From Mansonella perstans (taxonomy: Eukaryota; Nematoda; Chromadorea; Rhabditida; Onchocercidae), in NCBI GenBank assembly GCA_037074765.1, contig JBAMDO010000539.1:1-36040 (forward strand): DNA of 36,040 nt, read 5' to 3'. How positions within the stretch are numbered: the first letter of the stretch is position 1; every line of letters begins with the position of its first letter. The translations under genes and the position numbers were made by a program. Shown here piece after piece: positions 1 through 17,188 of this stretch. The notes below the pieces were generated by a model. That model searched no databases. It was not told the DNA's origin and was given only the letters and a program-made list of their open reading frames with translations.

Positions 1-3554
<3,554 letters not shown>

Positions 3555-3828
3555 ATTTGTGATGACGGGCAAATATTGGTCATTTTACTTTATGAATAAT
3601 TACATATTCAAAATCTCATAGTTCATTTGTTTTTTGATTAGCGATACTAAAGGAGCAGTAGTTATTAGCACAAAATTTTATCATAATCAAAAGGATCCGG
3701 TTTTGACTGTTTTACAGTTTACAAGTTGATTGGTGGATTTGCTATTTTAATATTCGTACTATGTATTGTATGTTATTATTTCAGCCTTTAGGATTGTTTT
3801 GCATCTAAATACTCTCCCAGTTGATTGA

Positions 3829-3834
3829 AATAAA
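3829..3834 (+). terminator. Candidate polyadenylation signal of pas-5
   Basis: AATAAA lies 275 bases after the pas-5 stop codon and is followed by T-rich sequence. This is a plausible 3' UTR length. Other AT-rich hexamers nearby could also serve. Confidence 0.4.
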
Positions 3835-4484
3835 ATTCTGTTGAGGTTATTCATGTTTCCTCTTTAAAAATATTTTAATATTGTTGAATTGTTTCCATTA
3901 ATTTTCCTGCTCAGTTTTATTTCTAGGATTCTGTAATTTCAATTTATATTTCAATTCCGATTTGTTTCGATATCGAATTGTGATAGTTGATATATTTTTC
4001 ATTTTGTAAAGTCGACTTATTTGTTCGCTTTAAGAATGTTATGAATTTTTTATTGAACATTCATACTAAACTTTTTTTTTTAAAAGCTTCTTTGTGTTTC
4101 ATTCAGCTAACACACGAAAAGTCTAAATATTTTATTCAAGTTTTATCAAATTCTAAATATTGTTTTGTTTAAGATACAATAAAAATTTTCAAACTGGAAA
4201 TAACTAGAGTTGTGAAGAAGAAGTAGCAGAATCGAATGCAAGCAAAACTCGGTAATGAGTAAAGTTCGAGAACTTCGAGGAACTTGTAATTCGTCTCCAC
4301 TTTGTTGGGCAAATGATGTAGCTTTCTGAGAAACATGATTTAGTGTATGTCGTAGAAGTCTTCTTCTACATTAATTGCGGTACGTCATCAGGGAAGCTAT
4401 GTTCGGCGCAGGATGCATGAGTGTTGTTGAATTCGGCTAAATTACAATGGAAGGTATTTAAGCACACAATTTGTTGAGGAAGTT

Positions 4485-4557
4485 GTTGTCTCGTGGCACC
4501 ACAAAATTTTTGGTACCACGAGACAACAGCTATCCCAACAAAAATTTTGTGATGCCA
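4485..4557. repeat. Two overlapping inverted repeats (alternative hairpins)
   Basis: Arm 4485-4500 pairs with 4512-4527 (15 of 16 positions, 11-base loop). Arm 4494-4511 pairs with 4540-4557 (17 of 18). The arms overlap, so the two foldbacks exclude each other. This may be a remnant of a foldback or MITE-like element. Confidence 0.75.
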
Positions 4558-5930
4558 TGAACCGGGAGTGCGAATTGATGCGAACCAGTCGTTGAGATGA
4601 AGAAATCAATTAATAGTACCTGTACCCAATTGACATCTTATATAGGGGGAGAAGATGAGATGGTTAAAGGTTTAATACAATGGACCAAAGATCATAATGG
4701 TAGAAGAGGAAAGATAGATTAAGAGAAGACATGAGTTTCGATAATGCCAAAGAAGTATGGGAAATAATTCTAAGAAATGTAAATTAAACAAATAAAAAAT
4801 GAGATAATTGATGAATCATAGAAAGTATTCCCTTTTAATTTGTATAAAAATTTATTTTAATTTTTGCGACTTTCGCGACATAATATTCAGTTGCGAGAAA
4901 CTGATAATATATTAACAGTACAAATTGATGAAAACAGCTAGGTGGTTGGACTGTCTAATCTTGAAATATGAAATTCAGATAGCTCAAATTCTTCCACAAC
5001 ACTGCAATTTTTCATCTGAAGATGAGAGATAGGAGGGAAATGTTTCAAAATTCTCAATTTAATGCTCAGATGCTTATAAATTTTACCAAGTTTATGGCAA
5101 ACTGAATGACACAATTTCATTGATTAGATAATGAAAAGCTGCAATATGCGAAGGTACTTTCAGATTTACAAATTTTTTACTGGGATTTGACCTTAATACT
5201 GCTGATATGAGTTAAAGTTATGATATATTACTGAATAATACAAATCTTTCTATTGCATCCGAATATGTTGTATGATATGGCTGAACGAACTGAAGTAAAA
5301 GATCCAAATAATGATAAAAACTATCACATTACTAGAGTGCTAGCAGATGCACTGTATACAAGTAAACTATGAGTGCTCAAAGAAGTAGCCAAGATCATTT
5401 GATGTCGTCCATTAGAAAGAATAAATTACCACAATCATTATGGATCTCATTGGAATCTGGATCAAGCGAATAATTCGTTAAGTCATCATCCAGGAGATAA
5501 TGAAGTGGACTGAAGCTGATCTGTAATCTTTGTTGATCAGATGTTTCATTTATGTATTCCGGTTACTTCAAAGGATTTCAAGGTATCATATTTTCCCATT
5601 AATATATATGAATGATACTTTCGCCATTGTTACTACTTGATTAGCTTTCTTTAACTAAGTACGCAACCTACACGGCGTATATTAAATATCGTGTCTTCTC
5701 ATTTGATTGAAACAGATTATAGGACGAGATATTTAAAGTGGGCACAATCTTTCTCCCGTAGTAAAAGTCGTTTCTACACTGTGAAGCAATGTAAAAAAAA
5801 TTTTACATGGCTAGGAGGGGTAAGTGATTTGCATAAGCTACTGCTTGCTAACGATCCTTTCAGATTGTCATCTGGATAGGTTTGTGTGCTCGAATCCATT
5901 CTAAATTTCCCTTCATTTACCATATTGTCA

Positions 5931-5936
5931 TTTATT
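5931..5936 (-). terminator. Candidate polyadenylation signal of the nuclear receptor gene
   Basis: TTTATT on the + strand reads AATAAA on the - strand, 138 bases downstream of the nuclear receptor stop codon. Confidence 0.4.
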
Positions 5937-6073
5937 GTTGTTGGTCGATGTGATGAGTTAGCATACTGGAACAAATTGTAATAAATGTGCAATAGGTTTT
6001 CATTAGCCCATTTCAGTTGTTTCTTGGAACGCAATTGTTTCGTCAAATAACAGTAATATTTCAGTTATACGAT

Positions 6074-9000
6074 TTACGTTATTGCAGTAGTTATAACCGG
6101 ATGAAGACTAACTTTTAACGATATTTCGGCTGGATTTTCAAGTGTTGATGGCGAAGATATTGAGATTACTGGATCATTTAGCTTGGCATACACATCAAAC
6201 ATTTCATTGAGTAGAATGTCCTCTTTCTGACATCCATCTAAAGCTTGCAGGAATTGCAGATTCTCACCTACAATCCCAGCGAGCGTCTGCAAGCATTACT
6301 TACAGTTCTCACATCTGCGTTCTACTTCACATTTGTCCTTTTTCTACCAGTGTCAAGAAAGGTTGCAGAAAAAACTGAAGTGCATCTACTCCCTATTTAA
6401 TTGGATGATAATAAAAGTAAATAGTTCAAATATCATTCATGAAGCCGATATTCGTACCATGATTGTAGGCAGTAACAAAAGGAGGTTGCCAAACCGTGCA
6501 GTGGCAGTGTAGGTGGGATTCAGCTGTCTAATAACTTCAAATAGCACTTCTTGGACACGGTCGCGAAAATCTGACACAGTTTGTTGTGCGGCCACTGATA
6601 AACCTTTCGTATCTAGAAATCTTTCATGTTATCAGAATATCGAAAACCGATTCAGAAGCATCATAACAATATCAATAAATTATAAAACATACTCGGATTT
6701 AAAATTATAACTGCTTTGAGTGTTACTATTTCTTCTTCCTTCAATTTGAGCTTTCTCAGCGGGACTACTAGTTCGTTTAACGTTCTGTTGATTAGATCAT
6801 CAGATATCTGACTGAAGCAATGTTATATAAATAGCAACTATTTATTGTATCATTTCACCCCATCTTCTACAAATAAAATAAATAATACTTTGAACAATAA
6901 GCGACAGTTACAAAGAAGAGAACGAGAAATCACTTCGTTTGGGCAAATTCGAGTGGAAGCTTCCCGGACGGATATGAAAAACTGTATAGACAGAGTATAT
7001 CGGGATTGTTAGTGTTTTGAGCAGTCCTCATTGAAAAATTGAATATAGTGAGAGGTGAATAGCATGACTTCACAAGAGCAACCTGTAAAAAAAAGAAACG
7101 GCGTTTTGGATACTGAACTGGTTGAAATTCTAAAACCTTGTTAATAACTGAAGGAATAATAATATTGAATTAGATAAAATTATCCGCAGTATGAGTTCTT
7201 GAAAACTGAATAGACTAGCCATTAACAACTTTCTCATTAAAAAAACCAATCTATCTATATCAATTTGTATACCTTGTCGTCAATATTAGTAATGTCAGCT
7301 AACTCGGCCAATGAGTCAACCCAGTTGACGGCAGCCATCACCCTATGATGAGAAATTTGAGGTAGTTCAACGATTTGATCCATCCGAAACGGTTCGTACC
7401 GTATCTATAGCATAGCATACAGTAGGCTTCGCTTCAGTTTAATGCAGTCATCAACGTTCTCATAGTTTACATATTCAGTTTAATGGCAGTATATTTAAAA
7501 TCAAAATTTAGTACGAAAAGACAATGCATTACTGCTACTTAGGCTTGGAGAAAGGAGTATGGCTAGCAAAACCGTAACATATTTTTTTCATTTAGTAACA
7601 TGAATAACTAAGTGGCAAAAATGTGTGATACCTTAGTTGAGCGGCCATCCAAAATTGGCCGTTGATCAAAAAATTCCCGAAGAGAGACAGTCTTGGGTAA
7701 TTTCTTAATATTATTTCTTGTGGATAATGTTTCATCTTCTTTAACAATTTTCCACTCAATATTCATCAAATGCATTAGCAATATGTGTGATTCCACCGAT
7801 AGTTTTTGTGACCATTCATCATCTTGCAACCGCATTTGGAAATTGCCACGAGCGTCGCGCTAGAAGATATAAATCAAAGACAAAGTATTATTTGGTAAGT
7901 CCAGAAAAAACTTAGGCAACTTAATTCGTGTATTATAGCAGCCCACCAAAACCCGTTAAGGGACATTTTTAAAATAATTTCATCATAACACAGATATTCA
8001 CTACAAATAATACATTTCCAGCATATTTTTCACTGGGAAATTTTGGTAAAATTCAAATTGAAATTGTGAATCATGTGACAACAAGTAACCAGTTACATAA
8101 GCCTATTTCGAACCATTTCAACGGACATATCACAGTGCGCTTTTCTGACGGATAGAATATGCAAAATTGGAACTTGGATGAAATGAATAATGACCAGATA
8201 GTAATGATGCTTACAAGAATGAAAAGGGAAAGACTGCTTACCATGTGACTTAGGAGTTCCTCATCAACCCGTTTTTTCCGCAAACGTGGAAATCGTTGTC
8301 TGCCAATTAAATCACGATCAGGTCGCACTGCTGTTATATTAGTTTAGTGCTGATAAACTGGTAAAAAAACTCAGTTCACAATAATATTTGTTACAAATGG
8401 CTGCTGTGAGTGGCAAATTCATGACGATTTTTTGACATCACAGAACCTCATTTATGCTAACTTATGTAAATCAAGAAAGTAACGTGTGCCTAAAACTAAC
8501 GTTGAAAAACTCTCCGTTACGGAAATTATTTTATAGCAATAATACCTTTGGGATCCATTCCAACTTCCAAGCACCGTTGAAAACGACAATATCGACAATT
8601 GTTTCTGTGATCTAAATGACCTTCTACAAATCTGCATGGTAATATTGAAAACTCAAATTACATAGATTATCTCTATGCGTTTTACTTCTATTAAAGTGTC
8701 GAAATTTATTCGACTATATACGACTGTTTAAGTAAACAATTTTGAAATTTCTTGCAATGTTGGTGCTTGAAGATGCCCTGAAATTGCATTTTTGTTGCAG
8801 ATTTCTTGGAAATTGCACCGATTGAAGATTTTAGTAAAGAAATGTGACAGCAGATTTATCTCATTACATATAAAGATATATTTCATATAATTCCGCCGAA
8901 ATTATTCGGCCATTCAGAGCAGTGAATTCTCATTGTCATACAATTATGTGCTACATGGTACAAGCATGCGAGACATTCATGTTTACCACTTTCAACCACC

Positions 9001-9617
9001 TTGCAATTTTTTCGATCCATGAATGTAATTTCATGAACAATAAAGTGGAAAAAATTGATTTTACCTATGTTTTGTTTTTTCCATCGCTATTAGAACTGTT
9101 CCTACTGTATCTATTAGAACTGTTCCTACTGTAACTAAATACAAAAACATTTTCTTCAAATAACAACGCCTGGCAGCAATGAAAATCACATTTCTACATC
9201 TGCCGTATAGTAGAGTACCGCTTTTTCTCACATTACTATATTTCTTTACGATCATAAGTTCAGCAGTAATTTACATTTATCAACGATGCAATTGTTGCCA
9301 AATCTGCAGATATATCGATACTTTCCAGTGAGTGTTCGTCGGAAGAATCCTTTGCATCCATAACATGCCAAGATACCATAGTGCAACTTCGCATGGCCAT
9401 CACCACATACTGCGCAGACTGCATTATTATCTGGAGTGATGTTTGCAGTTACAAGCGTTTTTATGAAAATGATAAAGTGCAGTTTAACAAAAGAAGATTG
9501 AATAAATTCTGAAAGAAATGAAAGTAACATGATACCAGCAAGTTTGTCCTTGATTTCAGAAGAGGAATGCTCACTGGTTCTACTGGCTCCAAACATCACC
9601 GCCTTAATCATCGACAT
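6074..9617 (-). CDS. Nuclear hormone receptor (zinc-finger DBD plus ligand-binding domain)
   Basis: Nine exons on the - strand, high to low: 9617-9536, 9430-9275, 8611-8546, 8330-8242, 7859-7632, 7404-7273, 6807-6693, 6612-6458 and 6286-6074. They join in phase to 411 residues. The DNA-binding domain spans about residues 33-98. Its zinc ligands are Cys33, 36, 50 and 53, then Cys69, 75, 85 and 88, with the helix CYGCKGFFRR and the end CRYCRFQRCLEVGMDPKAVR. The ligand-binding domain includes VNWVDSLAELADI and ARFGNLLLLLPTI, and a C-terminal helix ILLNEMF (about 365-371) that fits the AF-2 pattern. It should be a nuclear, ligand-regulated or constitutive transcription factor of the nematode HNF4-related group; the exact orthologue was not assigned. 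The start at 9617 follows an acceptor (ttgcag) by one base, so trans-splicing or a further 5' exon is possible. The intron within the first ORF (9535-9431) is inferred. Confidence 0.93.
9087..9134. repeat. Tandem duplication of a 24-bp unit
   Basis: A 24-bp unit beginning ctattagaactgttcctact occurs twice head to tail at 9087-9110 and 9111-9134. It lies inside the intron between the two DNA-binding-domain exons of the nuclear receptor gene and is a simple local duplication. Confidence 0.85.
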
Positions 9618-9619
9618 TC

Positions 9620-12600
9620 TGCAAAGCAGGAACTCATAACATTTTTCAGTAAGAAATGAAAACTGAATAATTTTGGCGGTTCTAACATGTAACCAAATCT
9701 AAATATGCATACAAACACGCATATATGCACGCATGTACAAAACACAGATGTAAGCTTGAAAATATACCTGTAAACTTCTCGATTGGTCATGTCTTTTTTC
9801 ACTCATCCGTGGGTAACTCTTATGCTTTTCTTAATGAAAGTTTACACTAAACGAGTCAATTTTTCTGGGTTATTTTAAGAAGTAAGGTAGTTTTCAGGTT
9901 ATTCCTTTAAGTGAAATTCAATCCAAATATGTTTAACCCTTGCAAAAATAAGCTGAAGTTGCCCAAGTTTAAGCTACTGTTTTCTTAGCAATTAAAGACT
10001 GAGTATGGTTACAAGATAGGACCTTAAATAAAGAAATTTTGCACAAAAAAACTTTTGAATAATGCAAAAGTGATACCAGAAATATAAATAAGCTTTGCAA
10101 TTGAAGTGTCAATTTTGAAACGAAATCATAAAATGGACGGAATTCAATTATCCATGTGAAAGAACAGCAAGGAATTAACTTAAATTTTCAAAAAATAAAT
10201 TAATTAAGCAAATATTGTTCACACAGTGTTATTTCATGAACATAATCACTTCAGGTTATAGAATCAGTCGATGAGGAATCAATATCAAATGGGCGGCGTA
10301 ACATATTTATTCCGGCGTCATCTTGCTAACGAATATACGACTCATTTCTGTTATATACAACATTTCAATAAATTTTCAAAAATGATTTGAAATTATAAAA
10401 CCATACTACAGTGATAATAAATAGTCATAAAGTAAAAATTTTTTCGAAAATTTATATTTATAATCGTAAGCAAGAGAAGGAAGGAAACGAGGAGAAAAAG
10501 AAGCGAGCGATCTGGATAATCGCTTGGCAAATCCGACGGAATACACGTAGAAAGCCTTTTAAGAAAATGGATCCTTAATTCTGCAGGATGATTAGTGCAC
10601 AACCATATTCGATTTAACTTTCAACCGCTGTTTCAACTTCATTTGTTCATCATCATCTTGAATGTCCAAAAACCTGACTGTATCAAGATGTCGAAGTGAT
10701 GGAGGTGAGCAGTATCCAAGAGAGCACATCAAAAAGCACATTTTAGAAGCTTTGATGAATCGAAAAATCATAACTTTGTTCACAATGACCGGTGATATGC
10801 CGAGGATCTGAACCAGAGCTAACAATGTAAAAAAAAAACATTGCAGAAGAAAAATTTTGAACACTTAACTATCAGTAATCTAATTTAATAACAAAGAACT
10901 TATTATGCTGTAATCATCAACGACCACGCTTTCGATAAATATCTTGCGAAAGAATACTGTTAAAATTGAGTTTGGAAGGAAATACCTGTTCGGTCGATGA
11001 TATCGATTCATTAAGCTTCCATAGCAGCTTATATTGATTCGGCAGTCAATTCAATCAGCTAATGCATTACAGACTCACGATTTAGTAGTATACGCACATT
11101 TAACTGTTTTTAACAACCACCATTATATTTCAGAACGATGCCTATCCATCTTGCTTGCCTAGATGACCATTCCAAATCGAATAACGCAGACTACCTGAAT
11201 TCCCGAGATTAGTGCGTGTACGAATTCCTAAGCCATAAACATGGGGGAGATTCTCTTAATGTGAAGAGTTGTTAGAAAATAATACGCCAAAATGCTGAAT
11301 GATTTTAATGTCAACAAAATAGACTCTGCGGTTATTGTCAAGCAATTATGAAAAGCATTTCTAAGGGCTGTTAACTCATTCTATGATACAGTGCTGACAC
11401 TTCTCTGATCTGATAATAAAAGATAAAAATGCTTATTTTTCTTCTGCAATGCTTCCATTGTTTTGATTGGAAATGTTCTGTACTAAGCTCAAAATTGAAA
11501 TGCTTGATATATCTTAATGAAAAACAGAGAGAGATTTTTTCCTGAGGTTAGTGCGTATATGACTTTGCTGAAGATAGTAACCTAGCGACTCTAGATGGAT
11601 TCGCTGGATGTAAGTCAGAGTTACTCACACGATGTTAATTTCTCGTCAACAAATCACCAGTTAGAAAATGGTAATCTGTGCCATTCAGTTTCATTGGCTT
11701 GCAAACGGTATGTTCGCATCATTTTCAAGTAATCTCAAACCACTGCCACTATCTCACCGTAAATTTATAGATTTGCGTTTCAGAAAAGTTTATAAAAGTC
11801 AGTATGTTACTAAAAATAAAATTTTGCAAAGTGAATGTCTTGTCCAACTGAGATTTCTATAAATCAATTGCGAGGCATCACATTATTCAATTTGCAAAAA
11901 GCACCAGTTTAGGATTGGTGAAAACTAAGTGCATCAATGCACAGACACAAGTATTCTAAAACTAGGTTTGAAAAGGACCACACTAAAAAGCTGGGAGCAC
12001 GGGGAGAGGTTTATTGCTGTCTATTTGTATAAAATTTTTTTCATTCAACATAATTTATGAGTTTGCTTTGTAATCAAACGCATGGATTTAATTCAACCAA
12101 AGTTGAATTTTGTTCTTGTAATTTGTATTACTGTCTAATGGTTTCCCAACCACAAAAGTTCGACTGTTGGTCTTTCTGAAAGATCTTTAGCTAAGTTATT
12201 TATGACATTTTCAGTAAGGATCATTAAAAAACCTTGTGTAATTGTGCAAATAAATTTTCTATCAAGCACAAAAAAGCTTTTCATTTTCTTGCAAGCAAAA
12301 AGTTGACGAATTAGGCTAAAATAGTGTCATCGTTTTTTGTCAAAAAAAGCTTGTTAAAAACAGATATGTTAACTAATCAGTCAGGAATTCATATAAAGTT
12401 GACTTATGTCCTTCCAGCAAATATTCTGATTTATTTCCTTTTCATCGCTACGAAGAATAGTGCTAGCAGGATGTAACATAGAGGACCTCACATATCAACA
12501 AATAGTGCATGCTCCATTCCTTGCAAAAAGTCGTCATAAAAAAATAAAGCACTAATAGTCATTCTAAATTGATGAAACATTGAAATTTCCTCAAACAATT

Positions 12601-15600
12601 GCTTCGATCCCTGTAGGGAAAAATTTCTCATTGTTAATGAAAATTTCTTAAATATGGAAGTCTAGCAAACGTCTCAGACCAAATTATTGGTCGAGAAAAA
12701 ATGAAAAGACCAACACTTTGCCGTTTGTAAAAAGTGTTATTAGATAAATGGCTTTGAAGTGATGTTTATTTATTTTTTGTAACAGTTACATTTTCTGTAA
12801 CCTTTTGCTATAACCTACGTAAATCTGATTATTTGATTAACTCAACGTACATAGAAAGGAGCAAACATGGCGATCTCATGATATATAAATACATAAAAGT
12901 GTTGTACACATTGAATAAAAGTTGAGCTGTCGCATGTATCACGAAACTTTTTTATTTCAGGATATTTAAAAGTAATAAAGGGTATGAAAAAAACTGATGA
13001 AAGTATTTATATTGATGCGTGAAAATGGTAATAAAAAAAAATCTATTGTCACTGCAATACTGAATGTACCGATAAAAGGGCACTACAACGCTTTCATTAC
13101 TATGAACAGTTCCCTACTCTTTTCCTTCCTTTTTTCCATCATCTTCTTCGATTAATTGAATTTCACTGAACAAGACAGACATGATTTTCATTAAGGATGG
13201 TGACTGTTCCATATAACTAATTCAACAGTAATTTTATCAAACGATCAACCATTTTGTTTCATAGTATTTATTTCATATTTTACTTAAATTCCAAACTTCT
13301 TACTTCTTTGATGTTTGCTGTTACAGTAAATTTTAAAGATCAGAAGTAACTGAATTAATTAATAGTTAGTTTCTGCAGATTAAATCGTGAATTGCATCAA
13401 ATTCAGATTTGATATTTCTTGCAGATTTTTTTCCTTGACATTTAATGATATTGTGGGATGGACGTAAGAACATTTGTTGGCTCATCGAAATTTGCAAGTT
13501 TTTCAACCTTACGACTTTCCCAATAATTGAAATCCATCCACTCCTTTTACAAACTGAATTTTTGTTTTTCATTGACAATAAAATCATTCGTTTAGTAGTG
13601 AATCTATAAATGATCAGTTGAGAATATTCACGTGGAAATGAAATGGATTTCATTAGAAAATGAGAATGAGATTACTAAGCACATTGAACTGTTATGCTTA
13701 CTATAATGAACTTCATCAATAGAGGTTTTTTGATGATAGGCGAAGTTGAGAAAAATTTAACAATGTCAACTAAAAAATGGAAATATCTTGTATCATCCAT
13801 ACACTAGATTTTATTTAATTATATTAAAAATATGAGAATAAACAACTAAGTGGCCACAATGAAGACCAGTGCTATCAGTAATGAAGTAATCACTGTGCAT
13901 CTCAAAAGATGAGACAACCATCGATATGGATTTCATAAATGGTATATTAGATTACGGTTACAACTAAGTTCTTCCTCTTAGTTTAGAAAGGATAGCTCAC
14001 TGTAAATGCTAAGAAATATTTAATATGAGCTTAAGAATCTGAATCATATGGATTGAAAGGAGAAGGTTGAGGTAAGCACCGTTACTTTAAAGGAGGGCAT
14101 TTAAAGGAGCAGCAGTTTGATATGAAGAAAGAGGTTCTAGATGGTAGGTGACTCAAAATAAAGGTAAAATGATTGTAATTGGAAAAGGACGAGGGAGAAG
14201 AGACTCTAAAATGCAGCTATTAGACATTAAATAAATATAAATTGTGATAAGGAAGAGAGTGTCTTCCTAATAAAGCGAAAAAAAAAACATTTATAGAAAA
14301 CAATTAATTCGATAAAAGTTGATATTCTTTCTTATATTGTATGTCTATTTATTTGTCTGTCTGTTATATGGTTGGAAACTGTAGGATTACTATCTGAAAC
14401 GATAGATCGGAGTGTACGTAGCAGTCATAGCTCATATGACTTAAATATGTCAGTGATAAGGACTGTTTTCACAAACTGAATCAACTGCAGTAATGCAACT
14501 GACCAAAAGTATTAACAAACAATTCGCGGTCCTTTGCTGGGAAAACGATTGATAATTCGTTTCGAAAAATATGCATTGTAGATTAGTTATACCAGCCATT
14601 GCCCTGTTGAACTGTTTTGTCGAAAGAATAACAGCAGCTATCCTTTGATCTCTGCTATTGTTCTAAATATTAAGCTGATCTAAATTGTTTGATAGTAATA
14701 TGAATTAGCTGCATTGTCAAAATTACAGAGGAAATTTTCTGGCTTCTTAGATGCAACAACAGGGTTGGTGGATCTGGGACGCCCCCTGGATATAAAAAAT
14801 GGGAAGCAGAAAATTGGAAATGCACGCCACCAAGTACTGCCATTACCATATTATGAGGAACTTTTGCAAATAATCTCCAAAAATTAATTTCCCTTGCTGT
14901 AATGTAGTTACTTGAATAAAGTATGTAAAAAGAAACAGATGAAAATTTGTGCAAATAATTATTATACTCTTTACTTCGGAAAACAGTTACGTAAAAATAG
15001 TTACGTAAAACAACTTGATCAAAGAAGCGAACTGTAGACGAGATTGCAACCGATCAATTAGAAAACTACAGTGATCTTAGAATGATTATGATCTAATTTC
15101 GGGTTATGCTGCTCATAAATTACACATCTCGATGAAATGATGGCCGAAATGTAGTATAGCACTTGGCTCAATAGATCTAAGTATTTGAAATCTTGCTGGA
15201 TCATCGTAAAAAATGCAAAAATACAAATAATTTAAAAAAAAATTATTTGTCTTATCAGAATCTTGGATTAATTTTGGCTAACGTCAGCTTAGTTAATCTG
15301 GAGCTAGCGAACACATAAATATTCGCAAAAAAAAAAAGGTCTCAAAAGCATCGTCATTTCTCCCCAATAAAAAATTTTCATCGTTTTACTCTTCTTTAAT
15401 GTGAAACTTAATGTTGTCGTTCAAGAGCATCTCTAATTTCTTTTATTGAAGCATAAAATCCTTAAAAATGTCGCATTTACCATGGAAAAAATTCATTCAT
15501 CTTTTGAAAATCTCTTTCCTATTCTATTTGATTCCTTTTCCTGAGAAATCCAATACGATGGGTGTTTGGACACATAAATTATGTCTTACCATCTTTACAA

Positions 15601-17188
15601 CTGATAGAGAGATATTGGCCTGTAGTAGCGAGCACTAAACAAAGTGTAAAATTGTTTTTTTAATTTTTCCTAAAATGAGACAAAATAAGAAAAATTTATT
15701 TGTTATCTATTTATTGAAAGTGTTTTTTCGTCTCTATATTACTAAAAACAAAAAATTGAATCCTTTAACTTCCAAACAGAAAAAACTTTAGAAAGCACAC
15801 TTCACGAAATGCCGGCTAGCCTAAAATTTTGATATCCATTATATTAATAAAACTAAACGCTATTCAACGAGCTTGTTGTTTATCAAGTACCGACAAATAA
15901 AAGCTCGAATATTTCCAACAACTAATACTACTTGCTTCAGCCTTTATTACATTAGTGCTACTTACTCCTTGTTTAATAATAAATTACTTTTAATTGAACA
16001 ATTTATAAATTTAGTTGGAAGTTGTAAAAACGACTGGCTCAAACTTCTCCAGTTGAGAAATATTGGAATTTACATTATTTTTTAAGAACAAGAAAAGAGT
16101 AAATTGAATAATTATTTCTGTATCTCGAGTGAGTCGATAAATTTGTTTCATTCGCAATTCTTACCAAAAATTTACAGGAATTTGCTGCTAAGATAGAAAG
16201 CGGAGGAAAATGAAATAGAGAGATAGTTTTTGACCGTCAAATTATCAATCTGAAGTAGAATAAATGAAGTAATATGAGGTCGAAGGGAGTTCCTGAGCAT
16301 ACTATTATCAATATATAGCAGCAGCAAATACCTTTTTGTGTTACTGTGCATTACTCTGTTACTTAATATTTAATCAGTTAATCTGATAATTGATTGATGA
16401 AACATAGGTTAATCAGTAGATCAGTATTCCTTGGCATCTTGCACTCACAAAATTACATTTCTTAAACATTATAAGGCTGCTGCCTCATGATTCGGATATC
16501 GTGAAATTTTTGATTGCATTTTTCTGCTTCTCTGTAACAAATAAACTATTTAAAACACCTGAAGCTCTACATTGTGTTATTACTTTGTGAAAAGTGATTG
16601 AGTGGTAGACAAGCATTTCTAGAAAAATGAATTCAAATAATAAGTCTTTTTATGTGCTGACACAGATGGCTAACTTGAATAATGATCTTTTAAAAACATC
16701 AAAAACTGCATAAAGAGCCGGATGGACTTATTTTTCGACACTCTTAGATACCACATACTAATAATATATTTTTAATATGTCGTTCTCAACAAATGATACA
16801 ATCAAGAAATGTGAATTGATTTCTTTTATTCCTTTCTAATGATAAAGAAAAAGTAGAAAAAAAAAATCTCTACGCACTTCAACCTGCCCGTACTTCAACT
16901 TTTATCTACAAACTTCACAGAAAATGGTGAAATGGTGATATCGCAAATTTACATAGGTATTACGATAGCGCTACCACCTTCGTTAGACAAATTTAATTAT
17001 TAAGAGGGTAAGGACAACTTCGTCATAATTACGCAAACAATTACTATTGCTGTAAAAATTGCACCGATAGCATAAAGACGACACTGCTAGAAATATTACA
17101 TATAGACAATGCAAGCCATAGATGATATTTGAAACAAGTAGTAAACTAATGATGTTGTTTTGCAAAAAAAGTAAAGTAAACAGGGAAT
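9620..17188. other. Long gene-poor interval between divergent genes
   Basis: About 7.5 kb of AT-rich DNA between the 5' ends of the nuclear receptor (-) and collagen (+) genes. Apart from the doubtful ORF at 10864-10592, I see no exon chain with consistent splice phases. ORFs such as 13366-13653 (-), 14670-14954 (-) and 11668-11862 (+) have no recognisable motif. Short structures include an inverted repeat at 15224-15249 and a doubled agttacgtaaaa near 14986-15010. Regulatory sequences for both flanking genes may lie here. Confidence 0.5.
10592..10864 (-). CDS. Doubtful small ORF with a hydrophobic N terminus
   Basis: Ninety codons on the - strand. The first 28 residues are strongly hydrophobic (MFKIFLLQCFFFTLLALVQI and following), like a signal peptide. 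The rest contains a short Cys cluster (MCSLGYC) and a charged tail (DIQDDDEQMKLKQRLKVK). The hydrophobic start is partly encoded by a T-rich tract that also looks like a polypyrimidine tract ending in an AG near 10821. The same DNA could therefore be an intron end followed by a coding exon. A fitting donor (aacag/gtattt) lies near 10985, but its upstream ATG frame joins a different, short frame. No family recognised. Confidence 0.25.
   Translation of the reverse strand: MFKIFLLQCFFFTLLALVQILGISPVIVNKVMIFRFIKASKMCFLMCSLGYCSPPSLRHLDTVRFLDIQDDDEQMKLKQRLKVKSNMVVH

Larger units (their letters stand above)
3555..5930. other. Convergent intergenic region, no intact gene seen
   Basis: It lies between the 3' ends of pas-5 (+) and the nuclear receptor gene (-). 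Short ORFs here (for example 3987-4172, 5691-5879) lack recognisable motifs or consistent splice sites. The segment 4200-5600 is slightly richer in G and contains an inverted-repeat cluster (4485-4557). It could be a decayed mobile element, but no protein domain could be recognised. Confidence 0.5.

Noticed and set aside
4200..5600. Possible decayed retrotransposon
   Set aside because: Some stretches seemed faintly protein-like, but I could not find a recognisable gag, reverse transcriptase or integrase motif in any frame.
13366..13653. 95-codon - strand ORF
   Set aside because: No recognised motif, no supporting splice partners, and a composition like the surrounding AT-rich DNA.
14670..14954. 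94-codon - strand ORF with GGVPDPPTLLL
   Set aside because: Only a short stretch looks protein-like, and no family or exon chain was found.
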